Positions 10,420 to 20,331 of a stretch of 64,000 nucleotides of DNA are shown here, in pieces (position 1 is the stretch's first letter; each line of letters starts with the position of its first letter). The translations under genes and the position numbers were made by a program. The notes beneath the pieces were generated by a model that saw only the letters and a program-made list of their open reading frames with translations, was not told where the DNA came from and ran no database searches. The DNA is from Hexactinellida sp. DTS-2022. Taxonomy: Eukaryota > Porifera > Hexactinellida. Location of the stretch: positions 6,562,501 to 6,626,500 of the forward strand of contig JAPNXP010000001.1 in assembly GCA_028753945.1 (NCBI GenBank). The letters are read 5' to 3'.

Positions 10420-11340
10420 TGTGCCGACTATACTTTAGTATAATGGCCCAGTATTGAAATCACTGCCTTTATTTTTTACTGTCCCGACTATACTATAGTA
10501 TAGTGGCCCAGTATTGAAATTGCTGCCTTTATTATTATTATTTTTTACTGTAACGACTATACTATAGTATAGTGGCCCGGTTCTAATCTTACTGCCTTTA
10601 TTACTGTGCCGACTATAGTTTAGTATAGTGGCCCAGTATTGAAATCACTGCCTTTATATACTGTGCCGACTATACTATAGTATAGTGGCCCAGTATTGAA
10701 ATCACTGCCTATATTTTTATTATTTTTACTATGACGACTATAGTATAGTATAGTGGCCTAGTTCTAATCTTACTGCCTTTATTACTGTGCCGACTATACT
10801 TTAGTATAGTGGCCCAGTATTGAAATCACTGCCTTTATTAATACTGTGCCGACTATACTATACTATAGTGGCCCAGTATTGAAATCACTAGCACTGCCTT
10901 TAATATATTTTATTATTATTTAAGTATAGTGGCCCAGTTCTAATCTCACTGACTTTATTTTTACTGTGTCGACTGTACTATAGTATAGTGCTGTGGGACA
11001 AACAGGGGGGCGCGGGGGGGCATGTGCCCCCACGTAAAGTTGAAGGGGGACACCATTAATGGTGTGGGTGTTACCGTGCCCTCTTGTTGGTATGGACTTG
11101 TTACTCTATTGGTTCCATGAATGGTTACAAATCGATATCTGGGTATCTCACAATCAATTTTTTTGTTTGTCCCCCAAACCCCAGAGGGTCGCTCGGTACA
11201 CTCGCTCCCGCCCCCCCAACTTTAACCTCATACTTGTAAAACTTTGCGCCCATGGTATGGTGGCCCAGTTTTAATCTCACTGCCTTTATTTGTTTACTGT
11301 GCCGACTATAATATAGTATAGTGGCCCAGTATTTAAATGA
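10420..11340 (-). repeat. Array of an 18-bp palindrome minisatellite
   Basis: About ten units of 60-120 bp, each with a variant of ACTATACTATAGTATAGT, preceded by tgtgccg and followed by ggcccag, tattgaaatcactgcctttatt and AT runs. The orientation is opposite to the arrays at 32-42 kb. 10,985-11,262 is a foreign insert (G/C-rich, with gggacaaaca near the left and tgtttgtccccc near the right). Units differ mainly in single bases inside the palindrome, often preserving symmetry. Confidence 0.8.
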
Positions 11341-11780
11341 CTGCCTTGGTTAGCCTGGACTGTAAGTGCCAAATGTCTAAAAATTTCAGGATAGGTATCT
11401 GGTTGTTCATTAATGTGCTTCTCCTGGCCAAAAATTTCAATTTCAATTTTGGGATACATTTTGACACCTTCTAGAATTTGTCTGGGCCATAACTCAAAAT
11501 ATTTTTTACTAAACCCTCAATTATTATTTCACCATTGGATTCATCTTAAAATTCTGCGTCTGATGGGAGAAGAAAAAAATGGGTTTAATTTCTGCCATAA
11601 ATGGGGGTTAAAATTTCTTTGTTTACTCACACTTCAATTTCAATAAAACTGTTAAATCAAATTCTATTGTTTCAACTTGTAATAATTATATTGATTTAAC
11701 TTGCTAAATCTTACTCTATTGTTTCAACTTACGATAATTATATTGATTCAACTTATAAATTCCAGCTGGCTTCTATTCAA
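11341..11780 (-). repeat. Repeat R copy 2, part left of the MULE
   Basis: The reverse complement of the R variant at 31.14-31.56 kb (gccataaatgggggtt, aaattttgtctgg..., and the tail gcactta...tgtccta variant). It ends at CTATTCAA, the target duplication of the MULE, and continues beyond it at 14,668. Confidence 0.65.
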
Positions 11781-11794
11781 GGGTAGCCTGAAAA

Positions 11795-12195
11795 TGTCCT
11801 ACAAAAGTACAGGAATTTGTCCTACAACTATAAACTCGGAATTTGTCCTACAGTTAATTCAAGCCCGGAATTTGTCCTACAACCTAGTCCGGAATTTGTC
11901 CTACAGTTAATTCAATTCCGGAATATGTCCTACAAACTAGTCCGGAATTTGTCCTACAAATAATTCAAATCCGGAATTTGTCCTACAGATAAAATTCAAT
12001 TCCGGAATTTGTCCTACAGATAATTCAATTCCGGAATTTGTCCTACAAATAATTCAATTCCGGAATATGTCCTACAAACTAGTCCGGAATTTGTCCTACA
12101 AATAATTCAAATCCGGAATTTGTCCTACAGATAAAATTCAATTCCGGAATTTGTCCTACAACCTAGTTTGGAATTTGTCCTACAACCCAGTTAGT
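11795..12195 (+). repeat. Left terminal inverted array of MULE 1
   Basis: About fourteen tandem units centred on tccggaatttgtcctaca, with two spacer types (actagtccgg and ataattcaattccgg). The first unit (gcctgaaaatgtcctac) is the most diverged. Confidence 0.85.
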
Positions 12196-12343
12196 CCTTT
12201 CTCTGTATCACTGAGAGATTATTTAATATTGCCAACATAATTGTGAGAAAGAGAATGAAGAGCAGCAAATGAAATACAAAATATAAATAAATATAATAAT
12301 GAAGATTAAGAATTGTAAATTGGCGAAGGAAAACAACTTTGAT

Positions 12344-14017
12344 TTATTGATAAATTTTCAATACACCATCAATTTTGCTCCTGCAAATTGGGCAATTAGC
12401 TTTGATTTCAAATAAATGATTTGCACATGTATGACAGAAACCTGCATGAACGCATTGATCGTGTAAAAGGGCGAAGTTTTCTGATCTGCATAGTAAACAA
12501 ACATGACAATGATCATTATTCAGTTCATCATTTGTCGAATCTGATGAGATGTCAGAAATATCTGTATTAGCTAATGTTAACGTATCTGAATGAAAATTCA
12601 AACTTCCAATTGTCATTGCAATTAAATCAAGATATTCTAATGAAGTACATTTCTGATTGAGAAGACTTTCTCTTAATTCTTTTCTGCGCTTTGTTTTTGA
12701 CTTTGTGATGGAGTTAGCTGCTCTAGTAGTCTCTTCACCTTTCGATAGCCTTTCCAGTTCAATATCATAATCGGAGATTACTTTATTCAGACTTTCCATA
12801 AATCTCCATATATTGGGGTGTGGGCCTTTAACATAAGACTTTAATGTTTTGTGGTAAGATTCCGCCCCATTATTAGTTGCTGTCTCATAATAAAAGACTG
12901 ATAAGCTACTATTTCCGCTTAGCCATGTCTTGTTAAAATATGCTCTTAACGCTTTTACCAAGGTTTTTTCAGATTCAACTAAGTCGTTTATTGGTATTTC
13001 CAATGACAGATATACAGGGTAGATCTCTTCTTCAGGTAGCCAAGGCAGTGCCATTAGTTGTCTGATCCATTTTCTAAAGTTTTGATTTTTCTTGTACAAT
13101 ATTATCAGTCCCAGTCTTTGAACTTTCTCATATAGCGCTTTGGTATAGTGGAACCAACATCCAATAAGCGTTATCGAGGGAAACAATTCTTTAAGAGCAT
13201 TTCTTGGAGCTGGTTCAAAATCCCCAATCGCAAATGTTGGAACAAAATTCGGGATTAATTCGTGAATTGAAAAAAGTACAGCTCTGTATAAATTTTCGGT
13301 TTTTCTAGTCATTAGAATATGTAATGCTGGAAGAGTGTGACCATTAAATTCAATAAAAATGGTAAAAAGTTGTAAAAATAATCTAGGAACAACTTTGAAT
13401 GTACCATCGAACTGAATGTGTGTGGAATCTGGAAGCTTGTTTATCATGCAATCTGATCCAAAGATAAATGCTACTTCATCCTCATCAGTAACTGTCTTCA
13501 AATGATGACCAGAATACCCCGATTCAAGTAATAATACTCCAAATTCTTGTGCAGATGATGGTAGTTTTGGTTGTATTTTCCTTCTTCTCTTAAACATAGA
13601 ACTTTCCAACTTCCTGAAGGTAACAGATGATGCACCATCAGAATCTCGGCAACATTCATTGAATACTTCTCTAAGGTCACTTGTAGAAGTTTCGGCCTTT
13701 CGCTTAATGTTGTTGCTTAGGATGATTCTATTTGCGTTATAAGACTCGATAGGGTGATTATGGGATTGTGTTAGTTCAAACAGATTTGTCAATTTGTCAA
13801 TTTTGCCACAGGATTGGCAGCCATACGTTCTAAACAATGTACATTTGACATAAGTTGAAATTTCCGATTCTCGAACTTTAATATATCGGAACCCCTGACA
13901 TTCGTAGTTCTTTGAGTTCAATTTTTTTCCTTCAACGATAACATAATCCATTAAAAAGAGCAAGTGAGTTACTGATGATAGAAGTTCTAAACTACTGAAG
14001 GCGTACCTAGCATCCAT
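12344..14017 (-). CDS. FLYWCH-MULE transposase with C-terminal RING finger
   Basis: 557 aa, ATG at 14,017. A FLYWCH zinc finger at ~30-93 (YECQGFRYIK, C59-C70, then HNH88) would bind DNA. The MULE RNase H-fold core follows: D204 in FDGTF, D266 in IGDFE, the C287-x2-H290 motif, and E386 in TNNGAESYH are the expected catalytic and metal-binding residues. Residues ~507-545 form a C3HC4 RING (CLLC, QCVHAGFCHTC, CPICR) of the MDM2/IAP type, which is normally an E3 ubiquitin ligase module. FLYWCH-MULE is known in invertebrates; the RING tail is not usual. No in-frame stop or frameshift, and the gene lies between its own inverted ends, so the element may be competent. Confidence 0.9.
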   Translation of the reverse strand: MDARYAFSSLELLSSVTHLLFLMDYVIVEGKKLNSKNYECQGFRYIKVRESEISTYVKCTLFRTYGCQSCGKIDKLTNLFELTQSHNHPIESYNANRIILSNNIKRKAETSTSDLREVFNECCRDSDGASSVTFRKLESSMFKRRRKIQPKLPSSAQEFGVLLLESGYSGHHLKTVTDEDEVAFIFGSDCMINKLPDSTHIQFDGTFKVVPRLFLQLFTIFIEFNGHTLPALHILMTRKTENLYRAVLFSIHELIPNFVPTFAIGDFEPAPRNALKELFPSITLIGCWFHYTKALYEKVQRLGLIILYKKNQNFRKWIRQLMALPWLPEEEIYPVYLSLEIPINDLVESEKTLVKALRAYFNKTWLSGNSSLSVFYYETATNNGAESYHKTLKSYVKGPHPNIWRFMESLNKVISDYDIELERLSKGEETTRAANSITKSKTKRRKELRESLLNQKCTSLEYLDLIAMTIGSLNFHSDTLTLANTDISDISSDSTNDELNNDHCHVCLLCRSENFALLHDQCVHAGFCHTCANHLFEIKANCPICRSKIDGVLKIYQ

Positions 14018-14224
14018 ATATACACACTTAATACTATTGGGTGTTTCTCACTGAAGACATAAAGTTGATAATACAAAACAAATTACAAGATGAATAACTA
14101 AATAAAGTTGTTCATAAAAAACAAATAGTGATGAGTGTAAACAGTGGTGTGTTGCTAGGGAGGAAAGTAAGAGTTCCCCCCCCCAAACATCCCTATTCCC
14201 TGGGTGTAAACACATTCCTCAGTA

Positions 14225-14660
14225 ATTAACTGTAGGACAAATGTCGGAATTGAATTATCTGTAGGACAAATTCCGGAATTGAATTATCTATAGGACAAAT
14301 TCCGGAATTGAATTATCTATAGGACAAATTCCGGAATTGAATCATTTGTAGGACAAATTCCGGAATTGAATTATCTGTAGGACAAATTCCGGAATTGAAT
14401 TTTATCTGTAGGACAAATTCCGGAATTGAATTATCTGTAGAACAAATTCCGGACTAGGTTGTAGGACAAATTCCGGAATTGAATTTTATCTGTAGGACAA
14501 ATTCCGGATTTGAATTATTTGTAGGACAAATTCCGGACTAGTTTGTAGGACATATTCCGGAATTGAATTAACTGTAGGACAAATTCCGGACTAGGTTGTA
14601 GGACAAATTCCGGACTAGGTTGTAGGACAAATTCCGAACTTGTTGTAGTACAAAATCAGC
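14225..14660 (-). repeat. Right terminal inverted array of MULE 1
   Basis: About fifteen units of ctgtaggacaaattccggaa with ttgaatt or ctaggtt spacers, inverted relative to the left array. The outermost unit (ttgtagtacaaaatcagctt) is diverged, as at the other end. The array starts about 210 bp from the start codon, so any promoter lies within or next to it. Confidence 0.85.
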
Positions 14661-14667
14661 TTTCCCC

Positions 14668-14766
14668 TATTCAATCGCAGTAATACTATACAATGGATAA
14701 AAGCAAATTAAATAAATTTAATAAGGATTTATTGAATTTACTCAACTCGCAGTGGATAACATAGCT
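14668..14766 (-). repeat. Repeat R copy 2, part right of the MULE
   Basis: The reverse complement of 35.02-35.11 kb (actcaactc..gtggataaca). It continues copy 2 across the MULE and abuts the hairpin of copy 3 head to head. Confidence 0.55.
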
Positions 14767-15899
14767 AAAACAAAATTGCAGCCTGTGCCGACGCATGTTC
14801 CTTTGGTGGCACTATATTTTGGTGGTGGTTTATTGGTAGTATACCTCCAAAGGAACATTCTGTCGGCACAGGCTGCAATTTTGGATTTTTTTCGCCATGT
14901 CATCATCACTATGAAGGTGGTAAATTATTTCAGAAAGGTGTTTCAGAAGACATCGCCCTTAGAGTAGTGGAAGTTTCCAATTAGCTCACTTCATTTTAGG
15001 ATATTCAAGTTTTAGTGGAATATAATAGGTGATGACTCAGCATTTGTATGTGTGTGTGTGTGTTGGGTGATCACCCAAAACCAACCAACCCATTTGAATT
15101 ATATAATTCACAAAATTGTAATACACATTTTTTTTACGATGTCATCAACACCACAAGGTATCAAGACACATTTGTAGAGGTGTTACGTGGCATAAAGATC
15201 AATTGATAAATTGGAAGTTTGTCTCTATCTTGTATAATCTCTGAGATTAACGCCATTTAGCAAATTAGTATAAATAATTATTAATGTAATTCATAATTTA
15301 ACACCATTATTATGTACAACAAAATAAATTAAATAAATTATTTGCATTAATAATTAATTTAAATTGAATTTCACTATCATATTTGAATTCAGCGCACTCG
15401 GAAACCCCAATAATTTAATTGGAACGGTCTCTATAAGATAAACACAGAGCAAATAAATTTGATATAATTATGTCAGTGTATCCATTGTGCAACAATATTC
15501 TCGCAGAAGTAAATATAATCACATAATCTGTCGTTGTTATGGAATGTAAAATCTTAGTTTTCGATTAGAAAATAGAAGCCTACTCGATTTAACAAGTTGA
15601 ATCAATATAATAATCACTAGTGACACAATAGAATTAGATTTAACACTTTCAATTGACCGGAAGTGTTAGTAAACAAACGAAACATGCAACTCAATTGTGG
15701 CACAAACAAAACCCAATTTTAATATTCGTGCACTGTAAAAAGGTGTAGAATTGAATTCTCTATCGAATGCATATAGATTGAATATTCGGGCACTATTTAT
15801 TGTCCCTGTTATAACATTAAACAGGTGTACAAATGTGTCCAAAATAATGTGATAAAAAATCATGACCCCAAGTGCACATCTCTAACCCATGAGACACCT
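14767..15899 (+). repeat. Repeat R, copy 3
   Basis: Hairpin 14,767-14,892, then the 'B-type' body (cattattatgtacaacaaaataaatt). It stops abruptly after gagacacct, where the Transib-like element begins with CACAGTG. The missing tail resumes at ~20,102. Confidence 0.75.
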
Positions 15900-16510
15900 C
15901 ACAGTGGGGCAAAATGGCAATAATGGCGGAATAGGTGTTTGGGTTAAAGTTAGACCTATCAAATGTATTATTTACATATGGGTTTTCTACTATGAGAAAT
16001 CGTTTGGTATGTTCAGATTTTTTCTAAGGATACCCTATAAATTGTTGTCACGTCATCATGATTTACAAAAAAACAAAAAAATATTAATTTACTACAATAA
16101 TGCACCTAATGTTAATTACTATTTCGATTTATAATTTACATTGTTTATAATGATGCTAGTACATGTAAAGCCATTTTGATAATTTGATTCACCTCAATTT
16201 ATTGAATACCTTATTCTAATATAAACGAGTTTACAAGGAAATCTTCTTCACTTAATTTACAAATATTTCTTTTTTTTTTTCTGTAAACATCCTATAACTT
16301 GCCAGAACTGGATCACTTTGACATAAAATACGCATGAATACATCTTTAATGTTATCTTCAAACGTGAATTTTCTGGATAGCTTCTCTCGGTACCTTCTAA
16401 CGTATTTATTTAAAGATTCAATGCATTCCTCTGACAATATTTTCATTCCACATCCATTATTATAATCTGCTACAAGTTCCACAGAATGAGCCAATAACTT
16501 GTGTAGAGAT

Positions 16511-17092
16511 CAGTGCTCGACAAATTAGGTGGTTTGGTGGCGCTACTAGCGCTAGCACGGTACGTGGTATACCGATGGTATAATTAGGTATAACCAATTA
16601 TACCAAATTAGTGTCTAGTTTCGGTATATCACCTAATGCTTAATATTTATTGAATTTACCTAGATTACACCTAGATTATACCAATATTAAACCACAATAT
16701 ACCACGTATATTTCGAGTATTTAGGGTAGTATAGATGTAGGTACACGTAGTATATTAAATGTGTAATGGAAGTTTAGAATATTATACCGAACAGTTCCTA
16801 ATTTGGTATAATTAAACCGTGGGCGCTAGCCACCAAAAATCTTATTTAAGCCACTAAATTTTGTCTTTGGTGGCTTAACTAATCTACCATAAATTGTGAA
16901 TTATTTGACTTTGTGTAGATTATATTTTTCGTTGCATCAATTGTTATTAACATTAGTGTTGTTTTACGGCATCAGAACTTTGTTAAGTTATCTGTCGTTT
17001 GTTAAACTGTACTTTGTTTATTATTAAGCACCAGAGAAAGTGAGGTGGTGGCTTAATTAGCCACCATCAAAATTTCATTTTGTCGAGCACTG
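16511..17092. mobile_element. hAT-type MITE, 582 bp, inside the RAG1-like gene
   Basis: Ends CAGTGCTCGACAAA and TTTTGTCGAGCACTG, with GTAGAGAT perfectly duplicated (16,503-16,510; 17,093-17,100). Removing it with one duplication restores the host reading frame through the His-x4-His motif. The interior has ggtataa-rich repeats and two opposed aagccacc motifs. Confidence 0.9.
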
Positions 17093-17233
17093 GTAGAGAT
17101 GGCGTGATGCTGGCCCATGGGAATGTTGTTAACACGAATAGATAAGTTTCTTTACAAAAACTGTTGAGTTTAAATGTGTCAAGTTTCGAACTGCTGTTAT
17201 AGAGTCTTAAGATAACAGAGAGATTTCTTCTGA

Positions 17234-17652
17234 CAAGGCTGGATTCGGTTAACCGGCTAACCGGTTAACCGTTGCTGACATCGGTTAACGGTTAGAGATT
17301 TTATTAACCAGTTAGCCGGTGTGTTGAATATCAGCAGAGTTATTGGGAAATTATTGTATAAAGCATTAAATTTTTTGAATTTTATCAGAATATGTTAGTC
17401 CTAAATCCATTTCTCATCACCACTTAAAAATTTTATTTGACAACATTGATTTAAATTTGCCTAAAGCACGAAATGTATCAGTAAATATACTTATGCGGTT
17501 ATACTTTATACAGCTGAGTCTTATTCTGTAGTATAATCACATTTTTATAAAGGATTTATTGTATTATGTAGGATGGCCGGTTAACCGGTTAACCGTGGCG
17601 AGAAATAGAATTGTAACCGTAGCCTTAGATCGGTTAACCAACCCCACCCTTG
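17234..17652. mobile_element. hAT-type MITE, 419 bp, inside the RAG1-like gene
   Basis: It starts CAAGGCTGGATTCGGTTAAC and ends GGTTAACCAACCCCACCCTTG less its last base, with a CTTCTGA duplication (17,227-17,233; 17,653-17,659), 7 of the expected 8 bp. The interior is rich in ggttaaccgg. Removing it keeps the transposase frame open. Confidence 0.8.
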
Positions 17653-19331
17653 CTTCTGATTAGAGATATTGACAACTTATCTTCGTGCAATAATGTAGAA
17701 GTTGTCCACTTTATGAATTCCTTTTCATTTAGAAAACAGGATCGTGCTATGTTCCCAGTTGTACTTGTCCCTCCATCACAGGAAGGAAGATCGATATGAA
17801 ATCCTGTTTTCTCCAACAAAAAAGTGCGCATTTTATCCATAGATCTTTTTATTTTTGGAGATCTAGGAGACCATTTCTTGAGATTAGCATCTAAGTGGTA
17901 AATTAAAAGCATAAACCACCTAAACCCACATAGATAACTGTGTAGTGGGGATACAGGTAGGATATTGATATCCGAGGCTGGAGGATGAGTTAAACCGAAT
18001 CTCATCTCAGAAGGTAGCTTGAGAAATTCTTCCGGATTGACATCACTGAAAATGTCAATTGCATCTTTTACATGCCTATTGATGGGGAAGCCATAATTAA
18101 CAAGCTCGATATCTTTAAGTTGATCGCGATTAGCTGTGCATAGTTGACATACAGCACCTCCAGCCCCACTTAGTATAGCGGACATTTTGCCATCGAACAG
18201 AGTCCTCTTTACAATCACATTTACATGCCCTTCACGTAGTTCTAAGCCATTAGATTCTAGTAAACAAGTTTTAGGATTAATTAGTGTTTTCATGAGATAA
18301 TTGACACTTTCGTAATTTTCTTTTTGAGATACTAATGCAACTGGCCTCGTCACAAAAGGTGAGTTAGGGCATGGATTTGACCAAATTTCCTTACCAGATT
18401 TATCGATTAGGGACAAAGCTTTGAAGGCAAATAATATGAGAGATTTCGTTGAGAGGGTTGGGTTTGTAGGAATCTGGTTGTAAAGTCGATGACTCCCTGA
18501 GCAATCTAAACCATCAGCTATCGTGAGAGTTAAAGGGTAATGAGATTCTATGCAAGAAGGAATCAACTGTACTATTCTTTCTGTTGTTTTATGTACTAAA
18601 GTAGAGTATGGAATATTCACTCCTATGGAATTTCCTTGTTCATTATTTAAGACAGAGATTTCCTGTGCTGAACAAATTTCATTTCGGTATGCTACAATCT
18701 TCTTGTAACCAGGAAAATGAATATCTTCTGACTTGCAGATACGACGGAGGTCAATGTATTTCCTTTTCCCAATTTCCAAGAGATCTAACATAAAGGAGGC
18801 TTTTTCTAATGGGAACTTGTTAACTTGATTGGGTGCAGTTCTCGCAGCAACATCGCTACATAATTTGGCTGTATCTCTGTCATAATTATCATTGCTGATA
18901 CACTGGAGTGCTAAAGCTGCAATTGTTCTGGAGTCAGTATTTTCTCTCTCAGCGAGAAAAGTGATATGATCGAGTAGTACCATAAGCCGTGTTCTTATTG
19001 TTTGCAGAGTAACTGCTGAAATATATTTCCTGTTTGTATTAGAGAGAGGTTCAACAAATGAAATTGTATCAGTCAGTTTATCTGTTCCATCAGATCTCAT
19101 CTTTTCTGAAGGTTTACATGCCCCATGTTCATAGAAAGGCAAAATTTCCCAATTATTCAGATCATTATGTCGGACAAACTCTCTACGGATAGTGGTTAAT
19201 TCCTGAAATTTCCTGTTCATCATTGAAAATTGAGATTCTGGTAAATCAAATTGGACCAGCATCTCGCTGGTTGCTTTACGACAGTTATTTTCCGCCTTTT
19301 GGAGAATATTTCTTGCTTCTTGATTGTTCAT

Positions 19332-20081
19332 TTTAGATTAAATGTTTAGAATTTTGAAAATTTATTGGATATTATATTATTTATGACCAATATTACTACA
19401 TTGTTTTAAGTCACTAATATCCCTATGAAACAAATTAATTGCATTCCATTTCTCGTGTTTGATATCTAAGAAAGTTCAAATAAATATTACATCTTACAAT
19501 ATTGATTGATAATAAATTTACATTTTTTTACTACATGCATTATGGGACTATTTTAGCGTAAACTGTATAACTGGAGACCAAAAAAGATATTTTGGTCATC
19601 TTTGGTCACCCTGAAATTAATACTAAATTTAAATCAATATTTGTCTTCACATATCACTAACTTCTTTGATCAGCAGTGATCAGTATAAGTTTCGACAGTT
19701 TAAAGTGTAGTGTCACCGTTTGTAATGTATTTGTGAAACAAGCTTTACGATTTCTGATGAGGAGTTTATAATATTCAACGGAATAATTCAAAATGTTTTT
19801 ATAAATGCAACAAGTAGATAGTAGATCCCTCACAAACAACATTCAAATACGTGTGATTCGTAGTTTTCATATGGCGATGACGTAAATGTCACTAATATAA
19901 TAAAAATATGTTGAATATTTTAGATAAAATAGAAACCATACTTTCAACCACAAACTATTTCATAACCACTGGTGTTAGAGTAATTAAATTTCGGATTCCT
20001 AGGTTTTCAATAGTTCTGATTTCGAATATCGCAATCATTTAGCAATTAAAAATGGTAAAATTTTTGTTTATTCAGCCATGT
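19332..20081. other. 5' non-coding part of the Transib-like element
   Basis: AT-rich sequence upstream of the transposase start, with no frame of note. It should contain the promoter and the right transposon end, but I see no inverse of the left end here. Confidence 0.5.
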
Positions 20082-20121
20082 TGAAATTTTCAGGACAGGT
20101 GCACCTGTCCTGAAAATTTCA
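20082..20121. repeat. 40-bp perfect palindrome at the right junction of the Transib-like element
   Basis: tgaaattttcaggacaggtg is followed directly by its exact reverse complement. The right half is ordinary repeat R sequence (cacctgtcctgaaaatttca, as at 8,180). The left half is its inverted copy and replaces the expected transposon end. Confidence 0.85.
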
Positions 20122-20331
20122 GTTCTTAGTAAATATAACTCTGTTGTGTAGAGAGGATACGGATGGATAATAATAATAATAACAATAAAATCAAAAATTG
20201 CAGCTGTGTCGACAGCATGTTCCTTTGGTGGCACTATATTTTGGTAGTTTATTGATAGTGCTTCCAAATGAACATGCTGTCAGCAGAGCTGCAATTTTGG
20301 ATTGTTTTCGCCAAGTCATCAATGCCTCAAG
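20102..20331 (+). repeat. Repeat R tail and next hairpin (copy 4, truncated)
   Basis: The R tail (cagttcttagtaaatataact...tacgg, then AAT repeats) leads into a hairpin at 20,190-20,306. The following body is cut after cgccaagtcatcaatgcctcaa by a hAT end. Confidence 0.7.

Larger units (their letters stand above)
11781..14667 (-). mobile_element. Intact MULE transposon with minisatellite inverted ends, 2.9 kb
   Basis: The element is bounded by GGG...CCC ends. CTATTCAA is duplicated exactly at 11,773-11,780 and 14,668-14,675. Each ~410-440-bp end is a tandem array of a 25-30-bp unit (ggaatttgtcctacag plus spacer ataattcaattcc), in inverted orientation at the two ends. Between them lies one uninterrupted transposase gene. 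The flanks rejoin into the R repeat as seen intact at ~35.0-35.2 kb. The 8-bp (or imperfect 9-bp) duplication fits Mutator-like elements. Confidence 0.88.
16252..19331 (-). pseudogene. Transib/RAG1-like transposase, frame split by two MITEs
   Basis: ATG 19,331; 559 codons are open to the first MITE, then the same frame resumes across it (~48 codons) and across the second MITE to a stop at 16,252, about 687 aa in all. Features matching the RAG1 core: an acidic site D273/D276 in ADGLDCSGSH, a zinc pair C395-x2-C398 (AVCQLCTA), GGTSTTGNIARS, the H-K-L-L-A-H pair (as RAG1 HKTLAH), and the glutamate box SEECIESLNKYVRRYR (as RAG1 around E962). A C-terminal SDPVLASYR is more Transib-like. RAG1 is a DDE recombinase; this would be the transposon relative. 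I could not place the second catalytic Asp. No stops or shifts besides the insertions. Confidence 0.85.
15900..20101 (-). mobile_element. Transib/RAG1-like transposon (4.2 kb, with two nested hAT MITEs)
   Basis: The left boundary is sharp: repeat R breaks after gagacacct and sequence begins CACAGTGGGGCAAAATGG. CACAGTG equals the V(D)J heptamer and fits the CAC-type ends of Transib. R resumes at 20,102, so CACCT may be a 5-bp target duplication (15,895-15,899; 20,102-20,106), the length known for Transib. The right end is not an inverse of the left; instead a 40-bp palindrome sits on the junction. The transposase gene lies inside on the minus strand. Confidence 0.65.

Noticed and set aside
11795-12195. 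CRISPR-like array of short repeats
   Set aside because: Units have no unique spacers, occur inverted at the other end of the same element, and flank a MULE transposase in an animal-type genome.
15666-15863. Minus-strand frames with ELHVSFVY / CATIELQ in several R bodies
   Set aside because: They recur because the R body recurs; they contain no domain, and frames break differently in each copy.
15900-15945. Full 12- or 23-RSS after the CACAGTG heptamer
   Set aside because: No ACAAAAACC-like nonamer at 12 or 23 bp spacing; only the heptamer matches.
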